DNA from: Pseudonocardiales bacterium
GTDB lineage: Bacteria > Actinomycetota > Actinomycetes > Mycobacteriales > Jatrophihabitantaceae
Reading direction: 5' to 3'
DNA length: 7,929 nt
Assembly: GCA_025465405.1 (NCBI GenBank)
Contig: JAODNL010000351.1
Coordinates: forward strand, 1 to 7,929
In this document: in pieces, positions 1-5,712 of the stretch
Layout of the letters: each line of letters opens with the position of its first letter
How positions within the stretch are numbered: position 1 is the stretch's first letter
The notes under the pieces: model-generated
Databases searched by the model: none
What the model saw: only the letters and a program-made list of their open reading frames with translations
What the model was told of the DNA's origin: nothing
Position numbers and translations under genes: made by a program

Positions 1-377
1 GTCCAGATGAACCGGCTGCCCGCCGCCGTCGGCTCGACGAGGTAGTCCTCGGCGAAGCGCCGCAGCAGCGGGCGGTTCGTCTCGGTGCCGTGGAAGGACT
101 TCCGGCGGCCCTCTTCCCAGCGGAAGAACCGCTCGTGGATGGCGATCGTCCTACCGGGCAGCACGACCGAGCGCGTGGTGCCGACGCCGAACGGGCGCGG
201 CGAGGTCCAGTCCAGCGAATGCAGCCCGAAGCCCCACGCGGCGAGCGCGCGGTCCGAGGTCAGCGAGGCCCACACCCGCTCCGGTGCCACCGGCAGCTCG
301 ACGGGGTAGCGGTAGACGTAGGGCGCGGTGTCGAAGAACGTCTCGTCGGCCGCTTCGAGTGGGTACCAGCGCGTCAT
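1..377 (-). CDS. SRPBCC-fold protein, N-terminal part (cut by window edge)
   Basis: This gene reads leftward from ATG at 377 and leaves the window after 125 complete codons, so the C-terminus is unseen. The visible part opens with a short leader (MTRWYPLEAADETFF), then a stretch typical of the START/SRPBCC (polyketide cyclase, Bet v1-like) fold: a first strand 'YVYRYPVELPVAPERVWASLTS' region at about residues 20-41, followed by 'WTSPRPFGVGTTRSV' (57-71) and 'EGRRKSFHGTE' (89-99). SRPBCC domains form a deep cavity for hydrophobic ligands, and no catalytic residue can be assigned here. A modest AGGG ribosome-binding element lies about 12 nt before the ATG. It lies 94 nt downstream of paaK on the same strand, so it may be the third gene of that operon or may have its own promoter. 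The specific function is unknown; only the fold is supported. Confidence 0.75.
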   Translation of the reverse strand, partial: MTRWYPLEAADETFFDTAPYVYRYPVELPVAPERVWASLTSDRALAAWGFGLHSLDWTSPRPFGVGTTRSVVLPGRTIAIHERFFRWEEGRRKSFHGTETNRPLLRRFAEDYLVEPTAAGSRFIW

Positions 378-471
378 GGCGGCAGCATGCCCTACCGGGC
401 AGGGAACGTCCTGGTCGCGACGAGCAGCACCCTCTCCCGGTCGCAGCCGGGCCGGCCGACGCGGCGCGCGG

Positions 472-1779
472 TCATCGCCGGTCGACGACCCGCTGGAGCT
501 TTCCCACCGAGCGCTCCAGCGTGTCCGGGTCGATCACCTCGACCGAGACGGAGACACCGACGCGGTCCTTGACTGCCGCCGCGACCTCTGCCGCCGCGGC
601 AGCGCGGCGATCGGCGGTGCAGTCGGCGCGCGCCTCGACACGGATTGCCATCGCGTCCAGGCGCCCGTCCCGCGTGAGCACGAGCTGGAAATGCGGCGCG
701 AGACCTTCGGTGCCCAGCAGGACTTCCTCGAGCTGGGTGGGAAAGACGTTCACGCCGCGCAGGATGATCAAATCGTCGCTACGGCCGGTGATCCGCGCCA
801 TGCGACGGAAGGCCGGACGGGCCGTGCCCGGCAGCAGCGTAGTGAGGTCCCGCGTGCGGTAGCGGACGATCGGCAGCGCCTGCTTGGTGAGCGAGGTGAA
901 GACGAGCTCGCCCGGTTCGCCGTCCGGCAGAACCGCGCCGGTGACCGGGTCGACGACCTCGGGATAGAAGTGGTCCTCCCAGATGTGCAGGCCGTCCTTC
1001 GTCTCGACGCACTCCTGCGCCACACCTGGACCCATCACCTCGGACAGCCCGTAGATGTCGACGGCATGCAGGTTCAGCCGCTCCTCGATCTCGGCCCGCA
1101 TCGCCTCTGTCCACGGTTCGGCGCCGAAGATGCCGATGCGCAGAGAGGATTCTCGCGGATCGAGTCCCTGCCGCTCGAACTCGTCGACGAGCGCCAGCAT
1201 GTACGACGGCGTGACCATGATGATCGACGGCTCGAAGTCGTGGATCAGCTGAACCTGCCGTGGCGTCATCCCGCCGGACATCGGCACGACCGTGCAGCCG
1301 AGCCGTTCGGCGCCGTAGTGCGCGCCGAGCCCGCCGGTGAACAGGCCGTAGCCGTAGGCGATGTGGACGGTGTCGCCCGGCCGGCCGCCGGCCGCGCGGA
1401 TCGAGCGGGCAATCAGGTCGGCCCAGGTGTCGAGATCGCGCTCGGTGTAGCCGACCACCGTCGGCCGGCCGGTCGTCCCGCTCGAGGCATGGATGCGGCG
1501 CACGTCCCGCTTCGGCACCGCGAACATGCCGAACGGGTAGTTGTCGCGCAGATCCGCCTTGGTGGTGAACGGGAAGTCGGCAAGGTCGGCCAGCGACCGG
1601 CAGCCGGCCGGCTTGATGCCGGCACGGTCGAAGGCGTCGCGGTAGTGCGGCACGTGCTCGTACGCGTGCTTCAGCGTCGACTGCAGGCGTTCCAGCTGCA
1701 CCGCTCGCAGCTCGTCGAGCCCCATCCGCTCGGCGGCGTCGAGGTCGCCGGCGGCCGGCGCCGCGCCGAGGCGGGTCAT
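472..1779 (-). CDS. paaK: Phenylacetate-CoA ligase family (PaaK-type) adenylating enzyme
   Basis: This is a 435-residue ATP-dependent aryl-acid CoA ligase, full length for the PaaK family. It should adenylate a carboxylate such as phenylacetate and transfer it to CoA in the cytoplasm. Visible motifs in order are: the ATP-binding P-loop SSGTTGRPT (99-107), YGYGLFTGGLG (142-152), the adenine-binding stretch IFGAEPW (217-223) and YGLSE (243-247), RYRTRDLT (306-313), the hinge GRSDD (332-336) followed by RGVNVFPTQLEE (341-352), and the C-terminal GKLQRV with candidate catalytic Lys428. The ATG at 1779 is preceded by GGGAGG four nt away and overlaps the paaI stop as ATGA, implying translational coupling. 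No ring-epoxidation genes (paaABCDE) are in view, so the true substrate could be another aryl or alkyl acid. The family call is firm and the substrate is inferred. Confidence 0.92.
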   Translation of the reverse strand: MTRLGAAPAAGDLDAAERMGLDELRAVQLERLQSTLKHAYEHVPHYRDAFDRAGIKPAGCRSLADLADFPFTTKADLRDNYPFGMFAVPKRDVRRIHASSGTTGRPTVVGYTERDLDTWADLIARSIRAAGGRPGDTVHIAYGYGLFTGGLGAHYGAERLGCTVVPMSGGMTPRQVQLIHDFEPSIIMVTPSYMLALVDEFERQGLDPRESSLRIGIFGAEPWTEAMRAEIEERLNLHAVDIYGLSEVMGPGVAQECVETKDGLHIWEDHFYPEVVDPVTGAVLPDGEPGELVFTSLTKQALPIVRYRTRDLTTLLPGTARPAFRRMARITGRSDDLIILRGVNVFPTQLEEVLLGTEGLAPHFQLVLTRDGRLDAMAIRVEARADCTADRRAAAAAEVAAAVKDRVGVSVSVEVIDPDTLERSVGKLQRVVDRR

Positions 1780-2174
1780 CGGGCCTCCCGGTCGATTCGT
1801 CGGCTCGTGCCGCGGAACTCGGCGACGACGTCCTCGCCGCGGCGGACCGTGACGTCGTAGATGCCGCTGCGGCCGAACAGGATGCGCTCCTGCGCGCGCG
1901 CCTCCAGGACGTCATCGGCGTACGCCGGCGCGACGAAAGTGATGTCGGCGGCGGCGGCGACGGTGACCGGGCCATGACTGTTGCAAGCGCAGGCGAACGC
2001 CGTGTCGGCCACGGCAAAGACGAACGCGCCGTGCGCGATGCCGTGGCCGTTGACCATGTCCTCCCGCACCCGCATCACCGCCGTTGCGGTGCCCGGTCCG
2101 GACGCGAGCAGCTCGATGCCCAACCCGCGCGAGGCGGCGTCCTCTGCGAGCATACGACGCACGGAATCAGTCAC
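1776..2174 (-). CDS. paaI: PaaI-type hotdog acyl-CoA thioesterase
   Basis: This 132-residue single hotdog domain matches E. coli PaaI in length and through its core: NGHGIAHGAFVFAVADTAFA (42-61) then CNSHG (64-68). Asp57 in the 'AVADTAFA' helix is the expected catalytic acid. PaaI enzymes hydrolyse stalled ring-hydroxylated phenylacetyl-CoA and similar aryl-CoA thioesters, freeing CoA. The start is GTG at 2174, with a GGAAGG-like ribosome-binding element about 9 nt upstream, and no in-frame ATG fits the family start better. It is the first gene of a leftward operon. Its 3' end overlaps paaK by 4 nt, and its promoter region carries a PaaR-like operator (2190-2211). The pairing of a CoA ligase with a rescue thioesterase supports aryl-CoA chemistry, though the exact thioester is not determined by the sequence. 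Confidence 0.9.
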   Translation of the reverse strand: MTDSVRRMLAEDAASRGLGIELLASGPGTATAVMRVREDMVNGHGIAHGAFVFAVADTAFACACNSHGPVTVAAAADITFVAPAYADDVLEARAQERILFGRSGIYDVTVRRGEDVVAEFRGTSRRIDREAR

Positions 2175-2189
2175 GCCTCACCCTTCCTA

Positions 2190-2211
2190 ACTGACCGAAT
2201 GGTCGGTTAAT
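2190..2211. promoter_or_regulatory. PaaR-like TetR-family operator (22-bp inverted repeat)
   Basis: An imperfect 22-bp inverted repeat has arms ACTGACCG and CGGTTAAT around a 6-nt centre (AATGGT). From memory, the PaaR operator of Corynebacterium glutamicum has ACTNACCG on the left and CGGTNAGT on the right with a central CG. Of its 16 defined bases this site misses two (TG for the central CG, AAT for AGT). The core ACCGA-N4-TCGGT is a perfect dyad. It lies 16 nt upstream of the paaI GTG start and overlaps the -10 and predicted start of the leftward promoter, the position expected for a repressor released by phenylacetyl-CoA. No regulator gene is in the window. Confidence 0.72.
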
Positions 2212-2240
2212 AATGGAGGTACCGTACCGGGTGCTGTCAA
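2210..2240 (-). promoter_or_regulatory. Leftward promoter for paaI-paaK
   Basis: On the minus strand a perfect -35 hexamer TTGACA (2235-2240) is followed, after 19 nt, by CATTAT (2210-2215), a 4-of-6 match to the -10 consensus. An 18-nt spacing gives CCATTA instead. The spacer contains the perfect 11-nt dyad GGTACCGTACC (2219-2229 on the plus strand). Transcription would start near 2203, inside the PaaR-like operator, giving a leader of about 30 nt before the paaI GTG. The perfect -35 and its fit with the operator support the call. The long spacing is the weak point. Confidence 0.5.
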
Positions 2241-2242
2241 GG

Positions 2243-2342
2243 GGCGGCGTCGGAATACCGCCGCCAGGCAGCTCCGTGCACGGATCGTGGTTCACGCCCG
2301 CCGACGGCAGTGTGCCCGTCGCCGACGCGGTCACCGGCGACG
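2243..2342. repeat. Cluster of inverted repeats in the divergent intergenic region
   Basis: Three dyads lie between the leftward promoter and the permease gene. A hairpin has a 7-bp stem GGCGGCG/CGCCGCC (2243-2249 with 2259-2265) and a 9-nt loop. A perfect 12-bp palindrome TCCGTGCACGGA spans 2273-2284. A hairpin has an 8-bp stem CGTCGCCG/CGGCGACG (2317-2324 with 2335-2342) and a 10-nt loop. They could be RNA structures if the rightward transcript starts near the operator, or protein-binding sites. In DNA this G+C-rich some stems arise by chance, so a function is only inferred. Confidence 0.35.
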
Positions 2343-2360
2343 AGGTCGCGGGGTCTCGTC

Positions 2361-2374
2361 CGGAGTCGACTCCG
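2361..2374. promoter_or_regulatory. Perfect 14-bp palindrome upstream of the permease operon
   Basis: CGGAGTCGACTCCG reads the same on both strands with no spacer. It sits 9 nt upstream of a candidate -35 (2384-2389) and 69 nt before the permease start codon. That is a typical position for a dimeric regulator of the rightward operon. No protein can be assigned to it. Confidence 0.38.
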
Positions 2375-2383
2375 CGGCGGCGC

Positions 2384-2412
2384 TCGACTACGACAGCTGA
2401 GCCTGTAATTAT
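2384..2412 (+). promoter_or_regulatory. Candidate rightward promoter for the permease operon
   Basis: TCGACT (2384-2389, 4 of 6 to TTGACA) and AATTAT (2407-2412, 4 of 6 to TATAAT) are separated by 17 nt. The -10 lies in the only A+T-rich patch near the gene. Transcription would start near 2419, giving a leader of about 25 nt that includes the ribosome binding site. The match is weak and could be one of several alternatives. Confidence 0.3.
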
Positions 2413-2428
2413 CGCGTCACAATCCGTT

Positions 2429-2435
2429 GAGAGGG
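2429..2435 (+). promoter_or_regulatory. Ribosome binding site deciding the permease start
   Basis: GAGAGGG lies 8 nt before ATG at 2444. The reading frame stays open upstream to ATG 2213, but the upstream stretch resembles no NCS1 N-terminus and ATG 2213 has no ribosome binding site. This site therefore favours 2444 as the true start. Confidence 0.65.
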
Positions 2436-2443
2436 TGTCGCCC

Positions 2444-3853
2444 ATGACCGCGGTCCAGATCACGCCCGTCGACGACCCGTCCCGCGACTACGGCGCCAAG
2501 GTCGCCGCCGTCGAGCCCGGCGGCGTCGAGCCGATCCCGCTCGATGAACGCCATGGCTCGCCGCTGCAGCTGTTCTGGACGTGGGCCTCGCCGAACCTCG
2601 AGTTCGCGACGGTCTTCGTCGGCGTGATCGGTGTGTTGTTCTTCGGCCTCTCGTTCTGGCTGTGCGCCTTGGCTATCGTGATCGGCACGGCCGGCGGCGC
2701 GATAACGCAGGGCATCCTGTCGACGTGGGGGCCGAAGCAGGGCCTGCCGCAGATGGTGCTGGGCCGAACCGCCTTCGGGTTCATCGGCAACCTGCTGCCC
2801 GCGGGCCTGATGTCGATCACCGCGGGAATCGGCTGGTTCGCGGTCAACAGCGTCAGCGGGGCGCTCGCCCTCAACACCTTGACTCACATGTCCAAGGTCC
2901 TGTCGCTGGTGATCATCGTCGGCGTGCAGATCGCCGTCGCCTTCTTCGGGCACAACCTGGTGCAGATATTCGAGCGATTCGCCTTCCCGCTGCTCGCCGT
3001 CGTGTTCGTGATAGCCAGCATCGAGGTGCTCAGCAAGGCCCACGTGGGCGCCCATGGCGGGGGCGGCACGCCGACCTTCGCGGCGTTCCTGATCGAGGTC
3101 GCCGCCGCGTTCGGCTACGCGGCGGGGTGGAACCCGTACGCCTCCGACTACACCCGGTACCTGAAGCCCGAGGTCAGCTCCAAGTCCGTCGCGCTCTTCG
3201 CCGGGCTGGGGATCTTCGTTTCCTGCGTGGCGCTCGAGATCGTCGGTGCCGCATCCGTCACCGCGGTCGCCCACCCGTCGTCGAACCCGACGGCGGACTT
3301 CACCAGCATCATGCCGACTTGGATCAGGGATCTGACCCTGCTGGCGATCGCGCTCGGTGCGATCGCCGCCAACGTGCTCAACATCTACTCGGGTGCGATG
3401 TCGTTCCTGGCCATGGGTGTCAAGTTGCCGCTCGCGCTGCGGCGCGCCATCGTCGCTCTGGTGTTCGGGACGATCGGTTTCTTCGTCGCGTGGTCCGGCC
3501 TGCACGACTCCGGCGCGAAGTACGAGAACTTCCTGCTCGTCATCTCTTACTGGATCGCGCCATGGCTCGGCGTGGTACTCACCGACCGCTGGTTGCGCCG
3601 GGGGACCTCGATCGAGCGGGTGCTCGACGATGCTGAACACCGCGGCGCCGCTGAGCAGGCCGGTGTCATCGCGATGGTGGTCGGGATGGCCATCTCGATC
3701 TGGCTGTTCGCCAACCAGACATTCCTGCGCGGCGTGCTGGTGACGCACCATCCTGGGCTGGGCGACCTCACCTTCGAGGTCGGTTTCGTGCTGTCCGCCG
3801 CGCTGTACTACGGGTTGTTCAAACTCTCGCGGACGCGGCCCGAACGTACATGA
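2444..3853 (+). CDS. NCS1-family nucleobase permease (cytosine/purine/allantoin type)
   Basis: This 469-residue polytopic membrane protein should import a nucleobase-like substrate across the cytoplasmic membrane with a cation. After a hydrophilic leader ending in 'VEPGGVEPIPLDERHGSP' (23-40) come about twelve hydrophobic segments from about residue 42 to 458. NCS1 hallmarks are 'WASPNLEFATVFVG' (47-60), 'GPKQGLPQMVLGRTAFGF' (96-113), 'GWNPYASDYTRYLKP' (228-242) and 'NIYSGAMSFLAMG' (313-325). The length fits the family only when ATG 2444 is used. The last codons overlap the deaminase gene as ATGA (3850-3853), so the two are translationally coupled. The family is clear. The substrate is not encoded in any motif I can read, but the downstream cytosine-deaminase-like gene argues for cytosine or a derivative over hydantoins, allantoin or thiamine precursors. 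Confidence 0.9.
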   Translation: MTAVQITPVDDPSRDYGAKVAAVEPGGVEPIPLDERHGSPLQLFWTWASPNLEFATVFVGVIGVLFFGLSFWLCALAIVIGTAGGAITQGILSTWGPKQGLPQMVLGRTAFGFIGNLLPAGLMSITAGIGWFAVNSVSGALALNTLTHMSKVLSLVIIVGVQIAVAFFGHNLVQIFERFAFPLLAVVFVIASIEVLSKAHVGAHGGGGTPTFAAFLIEVAAAFGYAAGWNPYASDYTRYLKPEVSSKSVALFAGLGIFVSCVALEIVGAASVTAVAHPSSNPTADFTSIMPTWIRDLTLLAIALGAIAANVLNIYSGAMSFLAMGVKLPLALRRAIVALVFGTIGFFVAWSGLHDSGAKYENFLLVISYWIAPWLGVVLTDRWLRRGTSIERVLDDAEHRGAAEQAGVIAMVVGMAISIWLFANQTFLRGVLVTHHPGLGDLTFEVGFVLSAALYYGLFKLSRTRPERT

Positions 3854-4302
3854 CCTCGTTCGACCTGCACGGCTGGTTGGCCGTCGCGATCGAGGAGGCG
3901 CGCGCCGGGCTCGCCGAGGGCGGCATCCCGATCGGCGGCGCGCTGATCGGGCGCGACGGTGCCGTGCTCGGGCGCGGGCACAACCGGCGGGTCCAGGACG
4001 ACGACCCGTCCATGCATGGTGAGACGGCGGCATTCCGAAACGCCGGCCGCCAGCCGAGCTATCGCGGAACGACGATGGTGACGACGCTGTCACCGTGCTG
4101 GTACTGCAGCGGGCTCGTCCGCCAGTTCGGCATATCGCGGGTGGTGATCGGCGAGGCCCGGACGTTCTACGGAGGTCATGACTGGCTCGCCGAGAACGGC
4201 GTCGACGTGGTGCTGCTCGACGATCCGACGTGCTATCGGCTCATGACCGACTTCATCGCCGCCAATCCCGAGTTGTGGAACGAGGACATAGGAGTCGACT
4301 GA
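3850..4302 (+). CDS. Fungal-type (Fcy1-like) cytosine deaminase family enzyme
   Basis: This 150-residue zinc hydrolase of the cytidine/deoxycytidylate deaminase fold resembles yeast cytosine deaminase from end to end, not the unrelated bacterial CodA amidohydrolase. Zinc and catalytic residues are His56 and Glu58 in HGE, and Cys83 and Cys86 in SPCWYC. Further matches to the yeast enzyme are EGGIPIGGALI (23-33), GRGHNRR with substrate-contacting Asn45 (41-47), Phe106, and the C-terminal lid ending 'LWNEDIG' with Trp143 and Asp146 in place of yeast Trp152 and Asp155. Expected chemistry is hydrolysis of cytosine (or 5-methylcytosine) to uracil (or thymine) plus ammonia in the cytosol. The gene overlaps the permease stop as ATGA and has little ribosome binding site of its own. 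Its own stop overlaps the next ATG by one base (TGATG). Another aminated heterocycle remains possible as substrate. Confidence 0.88.
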   Translation: MTSFDLHGWLAVAIEEARAGLAEGGIPIGGALIGRDGAVLGRGHNRRVQDDDPSMHGETAAFRNAGRQPSYRGTTMVTTLSPCWYCSGLVRQFGISRVVIGEARTFYGGHDWLAENGVDVVLLDDPTCYRLMTDFIAANPELWNEDIGVD

Positions 4303-5264
4303 TGGCATCCGTCCCGATCATCGATCTGACCCCGTGGTTCGACGGCGGCGACAGCGGCCGTGGGGCCGTCGCCGCGCAGGTGGACGCCGCGTTGCGGGAC
4401 GTCGGCTTCCTGCTCGTCACAGGCCACCAGGTGCCCCGCTCGCTGCGCGACGACGTGCGCGCCGCCGCACGAGCATTCTTCGCGCTGCCGGCGGACATCA
4501 AGCAGCGCTACGCGGTGACAGTGGGCGGCCGGGGCTGGCTGCCGCCCGGCGTCGAGGCCAACGGCTATGCCGAGGGCACCGAGACACCACCCGATCTCAA
4601 GGAGTCATTCGCGGTCGGGGCCGACGAACCGACGGGCGAGGCGGAGGTCGACGGCTACTGGTTCCAGCCGAACGTCTTCCCCGTCGAGGTTCCGGTGCTG
4701 AGGGACGCGGTCACCACGTACCTGGCGCACATGCGAGCGCTGGCCGATGAATTGCTGGTGTTGTGCGCCGACGCACTCGGGGTCGACGCGGACTTCTTCA
4801 CCCGGCACACCCGACACGCCACGCACACCATGAACATCAACTGGTACCCGCCGGTGTCAGTGGCCGGTGCGCCCGAGCCCGGCCAGTTCCGGATCGGGCC
4901 GCACACCGACTTCGGCACCGTCACCATCCTGGATCGCGAGCCGGGCCGCGGTGGCCTGCAAGTGTGGACCGAAGGCGGCGGCTGGGAGGACGCGCCGTAT
5001 CACCCGGACGCGTTCACGATCAATACCGGTGATCTGCTGGCCCGGTGGACCGGCGATCGTTGGAAGTCCAATCGCCACCGCGTGTTGCCGCCGCAGGCCG
5101 AGGCTCCGGAGGAGGACCTGGTGTCGCTGGTCTATTTCTACGAAGCCGATCACGACGCGGTCGTCGAGGCTCTGCGGCCGCCGATCGGGAAGCCCAACGA
5201 CTACCCGCCGGTCGTGTCCGCGGCGTTTCTGCGCGAGCGCCTGGACGCGATCACGATCGGCTGA
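4302..5264 (+). CDS. Isopenicillin-N-synthase-like non-heme Fe(II) oxygenase
   Basis: This 320-residue oxygenase has the two-part layout of the IPNS/2-oxoglutarate oxygenase family. The N-terminal domain has 'IIDLTPWFDG' (6-15), 'DVGFLLVTGH' (33-42) and 'PDLKESFAVG' (97-106). The C-terminal double-stranded beta-helix has the iron ligands His201 and Asp203 in 'GPHTDFGTVTIL', 'GDLLARW' (243-249), and His259 in 'KSNRHRVLPP'. The Arg-x-Ser that normally binds the 2-oxoglutarate carboxylate appears as Leu273-Val274-Ser275, so the arginine is absent at the expected place. GGAG lies 7 nt before the ATG, which overlaps the deaminase stop by one base. Fungal thymine-7-hydroxylase belongs to this family, and the permease-deaminase context makes a pyrimidine substrate plausible. 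Other small-molecule substrates are equally compatible with the fold. The 3' end overlaps the convergent thioesterase gene by 14 nt. Confidence 0.85.
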   Translation: MASVPIIDLTPWFDGGDSGRGAVAAQVDAALRDVGFLLVTGHQVPRSLRDDVRAAARAFFALPADIKQRYAVTVGGRGWLPPGVEANGYAEGTETPPDLKESFAVGADEPTGEAEVDGYWFQPNVFPVEVPVLRDAVTTYLAHMRALADELLVLCADALGVDADFFTRHTRHATHTMNINWYPPVSVAGAPEPGQFRIGPHTDFGTVTILDREPGRGGLQVWTEGGGWEDAPYHPDAFTINTGDLLARWTGDRWKSNRHRVLPPQAEAPEEDLVSLVYFYEADHDAVVEALRPPIGKPNDYPPVVSAAFLRERLDAITIG

Positions 5265-5712
5265 CCGATCCCGGCCCACCGAGCGTCGCAAGTGCCCGGC
5301 GAATCTCCGGCGGCACCGGTGTGGGCCGGCGGTCGTCGCGGGACACGTACACGTGCACGAACCGCCCGACGGCGACGGGCTGCTGCGACGCCGCGCCGAA
5401 CAGGGCGAGGCGATAGACGACGCTGGACGTGCCGAGGTGTTCCAGGGCAACGCCGGCGGTGACGGTTTCGGGAAAGCGGAGCTCCGCGAAGTAACGGCAC
5501 GACGTCTCGACGACGAGCCCGATCGCCGGCAGAGTGCGGATGTCCACGCCGGAGGCCTCGATCAGCCAGCCATTCACGGCGGTGTCGAACATCGAGTGGT
5601 GCACCACGTTGTTGACGTGTCCGTACGTGTCGTCGTCCGACCAGCGAGTGGGGAGCGAGCGCAGCACGGGGAAGTCGTTGCGCCGCAAGGCCGTTGGGTC
5701 GGGTTCGGTCAT
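5251..5712 (-). CDS. YbgC/FcbC-type hotdog acyl-CoA thioesterase
   Basis: This is a 153-residue 4-hydroxybenzoyl-CoA thioesterase-like protein. The signature 'TRWSDDDTYGHVNNVVHHSMFDTA' lies near residues 22-45, with Asp26/Asp28 as candidates for the catalytic acid and GHVNN (31-35) starting the hotdog helix. Later strands include 'SCRYFAELRFPETVTAGVALEHLG' and the edge strand 'VHVYVSRDDRRPTPVP', both usual in acyl-CoA thioesterases. It should hydrolyse an acyl-CoA in the cytosol; the chain is unknown. ATG at 5712 overlaps the upstream MFS stop as ATGA. The final 14 nt overlap the convergent oxygenase gene. It is unrelated in subfamily to the PaaI-type protein earlier in the window, so the two thioesterases are not a local duplication. 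Confidence 0.88.
   Translation of the reverse strand: MTEPDPTALRRNDFPVLRSLPTRWSDDDTYGHVNNVVHHSMFDTAVNGWLIEASGVDIRTLPAIGLVVETSCRYFAELRFPETVTAGVALEHLGTSSVVYRLALFGAASQQPVAVGRFVHVYVSRDDRRPTPVPPEIRRALATLGGPGSVSRS
5255..5270. terminator. Small hairpin across two convergent stop codons
   Basis: GATCGG and CCGATC form a perfect 6-bp stem around the loop CTGA. The loop contains the oxygenase stop codon (5262-5264), and the thioesterase stop (5251-5253, minus strand) is just outside the stem. It is symmetric and could mark the 3' ends of both transcripts, but no U-tract follows on either strand. It may therefore be only a 3'-end stabiliser or chance. Confidence 0.25.

Noticed and set aside
436..451. 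CCCGG-N6-CCGGG hairpin in the 94-nt gap after paaK, considered as a terminator
   Set aside because: The stem is only 5 bp with no T-run following on the minus strand, and such stems are common by chance at this G+C content. No other feature is evident in 378-471.
328..1860. 510-codon open frame on the plus strand opposite paaK and paaI
   Set aside because: It is antisense to two well-recognised genes, rich in Arg/His/Asp as expected from a shadow of high-G+C coding DNA, and shows no domain.
2213..2443. In-frame upstream extension of the permease from ATG 2213 (or GTG 2231, with GGAGG at 2215-2219)
   Set aside because: The extra 71-77 residues look unlike any NCS1 N-terminus, would make the protein too long, cover an A+T-rich promoter-like patch, and a better placed ribosome binding site precedes ATG 2444. 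A minor start at 2231 cannot be fully excluded.
2417..4093. 558-codon open frame on the minus strand opposite the permease and deaminase
   Set aside because: Its composition (Arg, Gly, Asp, His, Gln runs) is that of an antisense shadow. The permease and deaminase on the plus strand have clear family motifs.
4230..4301. Earlier ATG for the oxygenase inside the deaminase gene
   Set aside because: The extra 24 residues lie wholly within deaminase coding sequence. ATG 4302 has GGAG 7 nt upstream and gives the usual N-terminus 'VPIIDL'.
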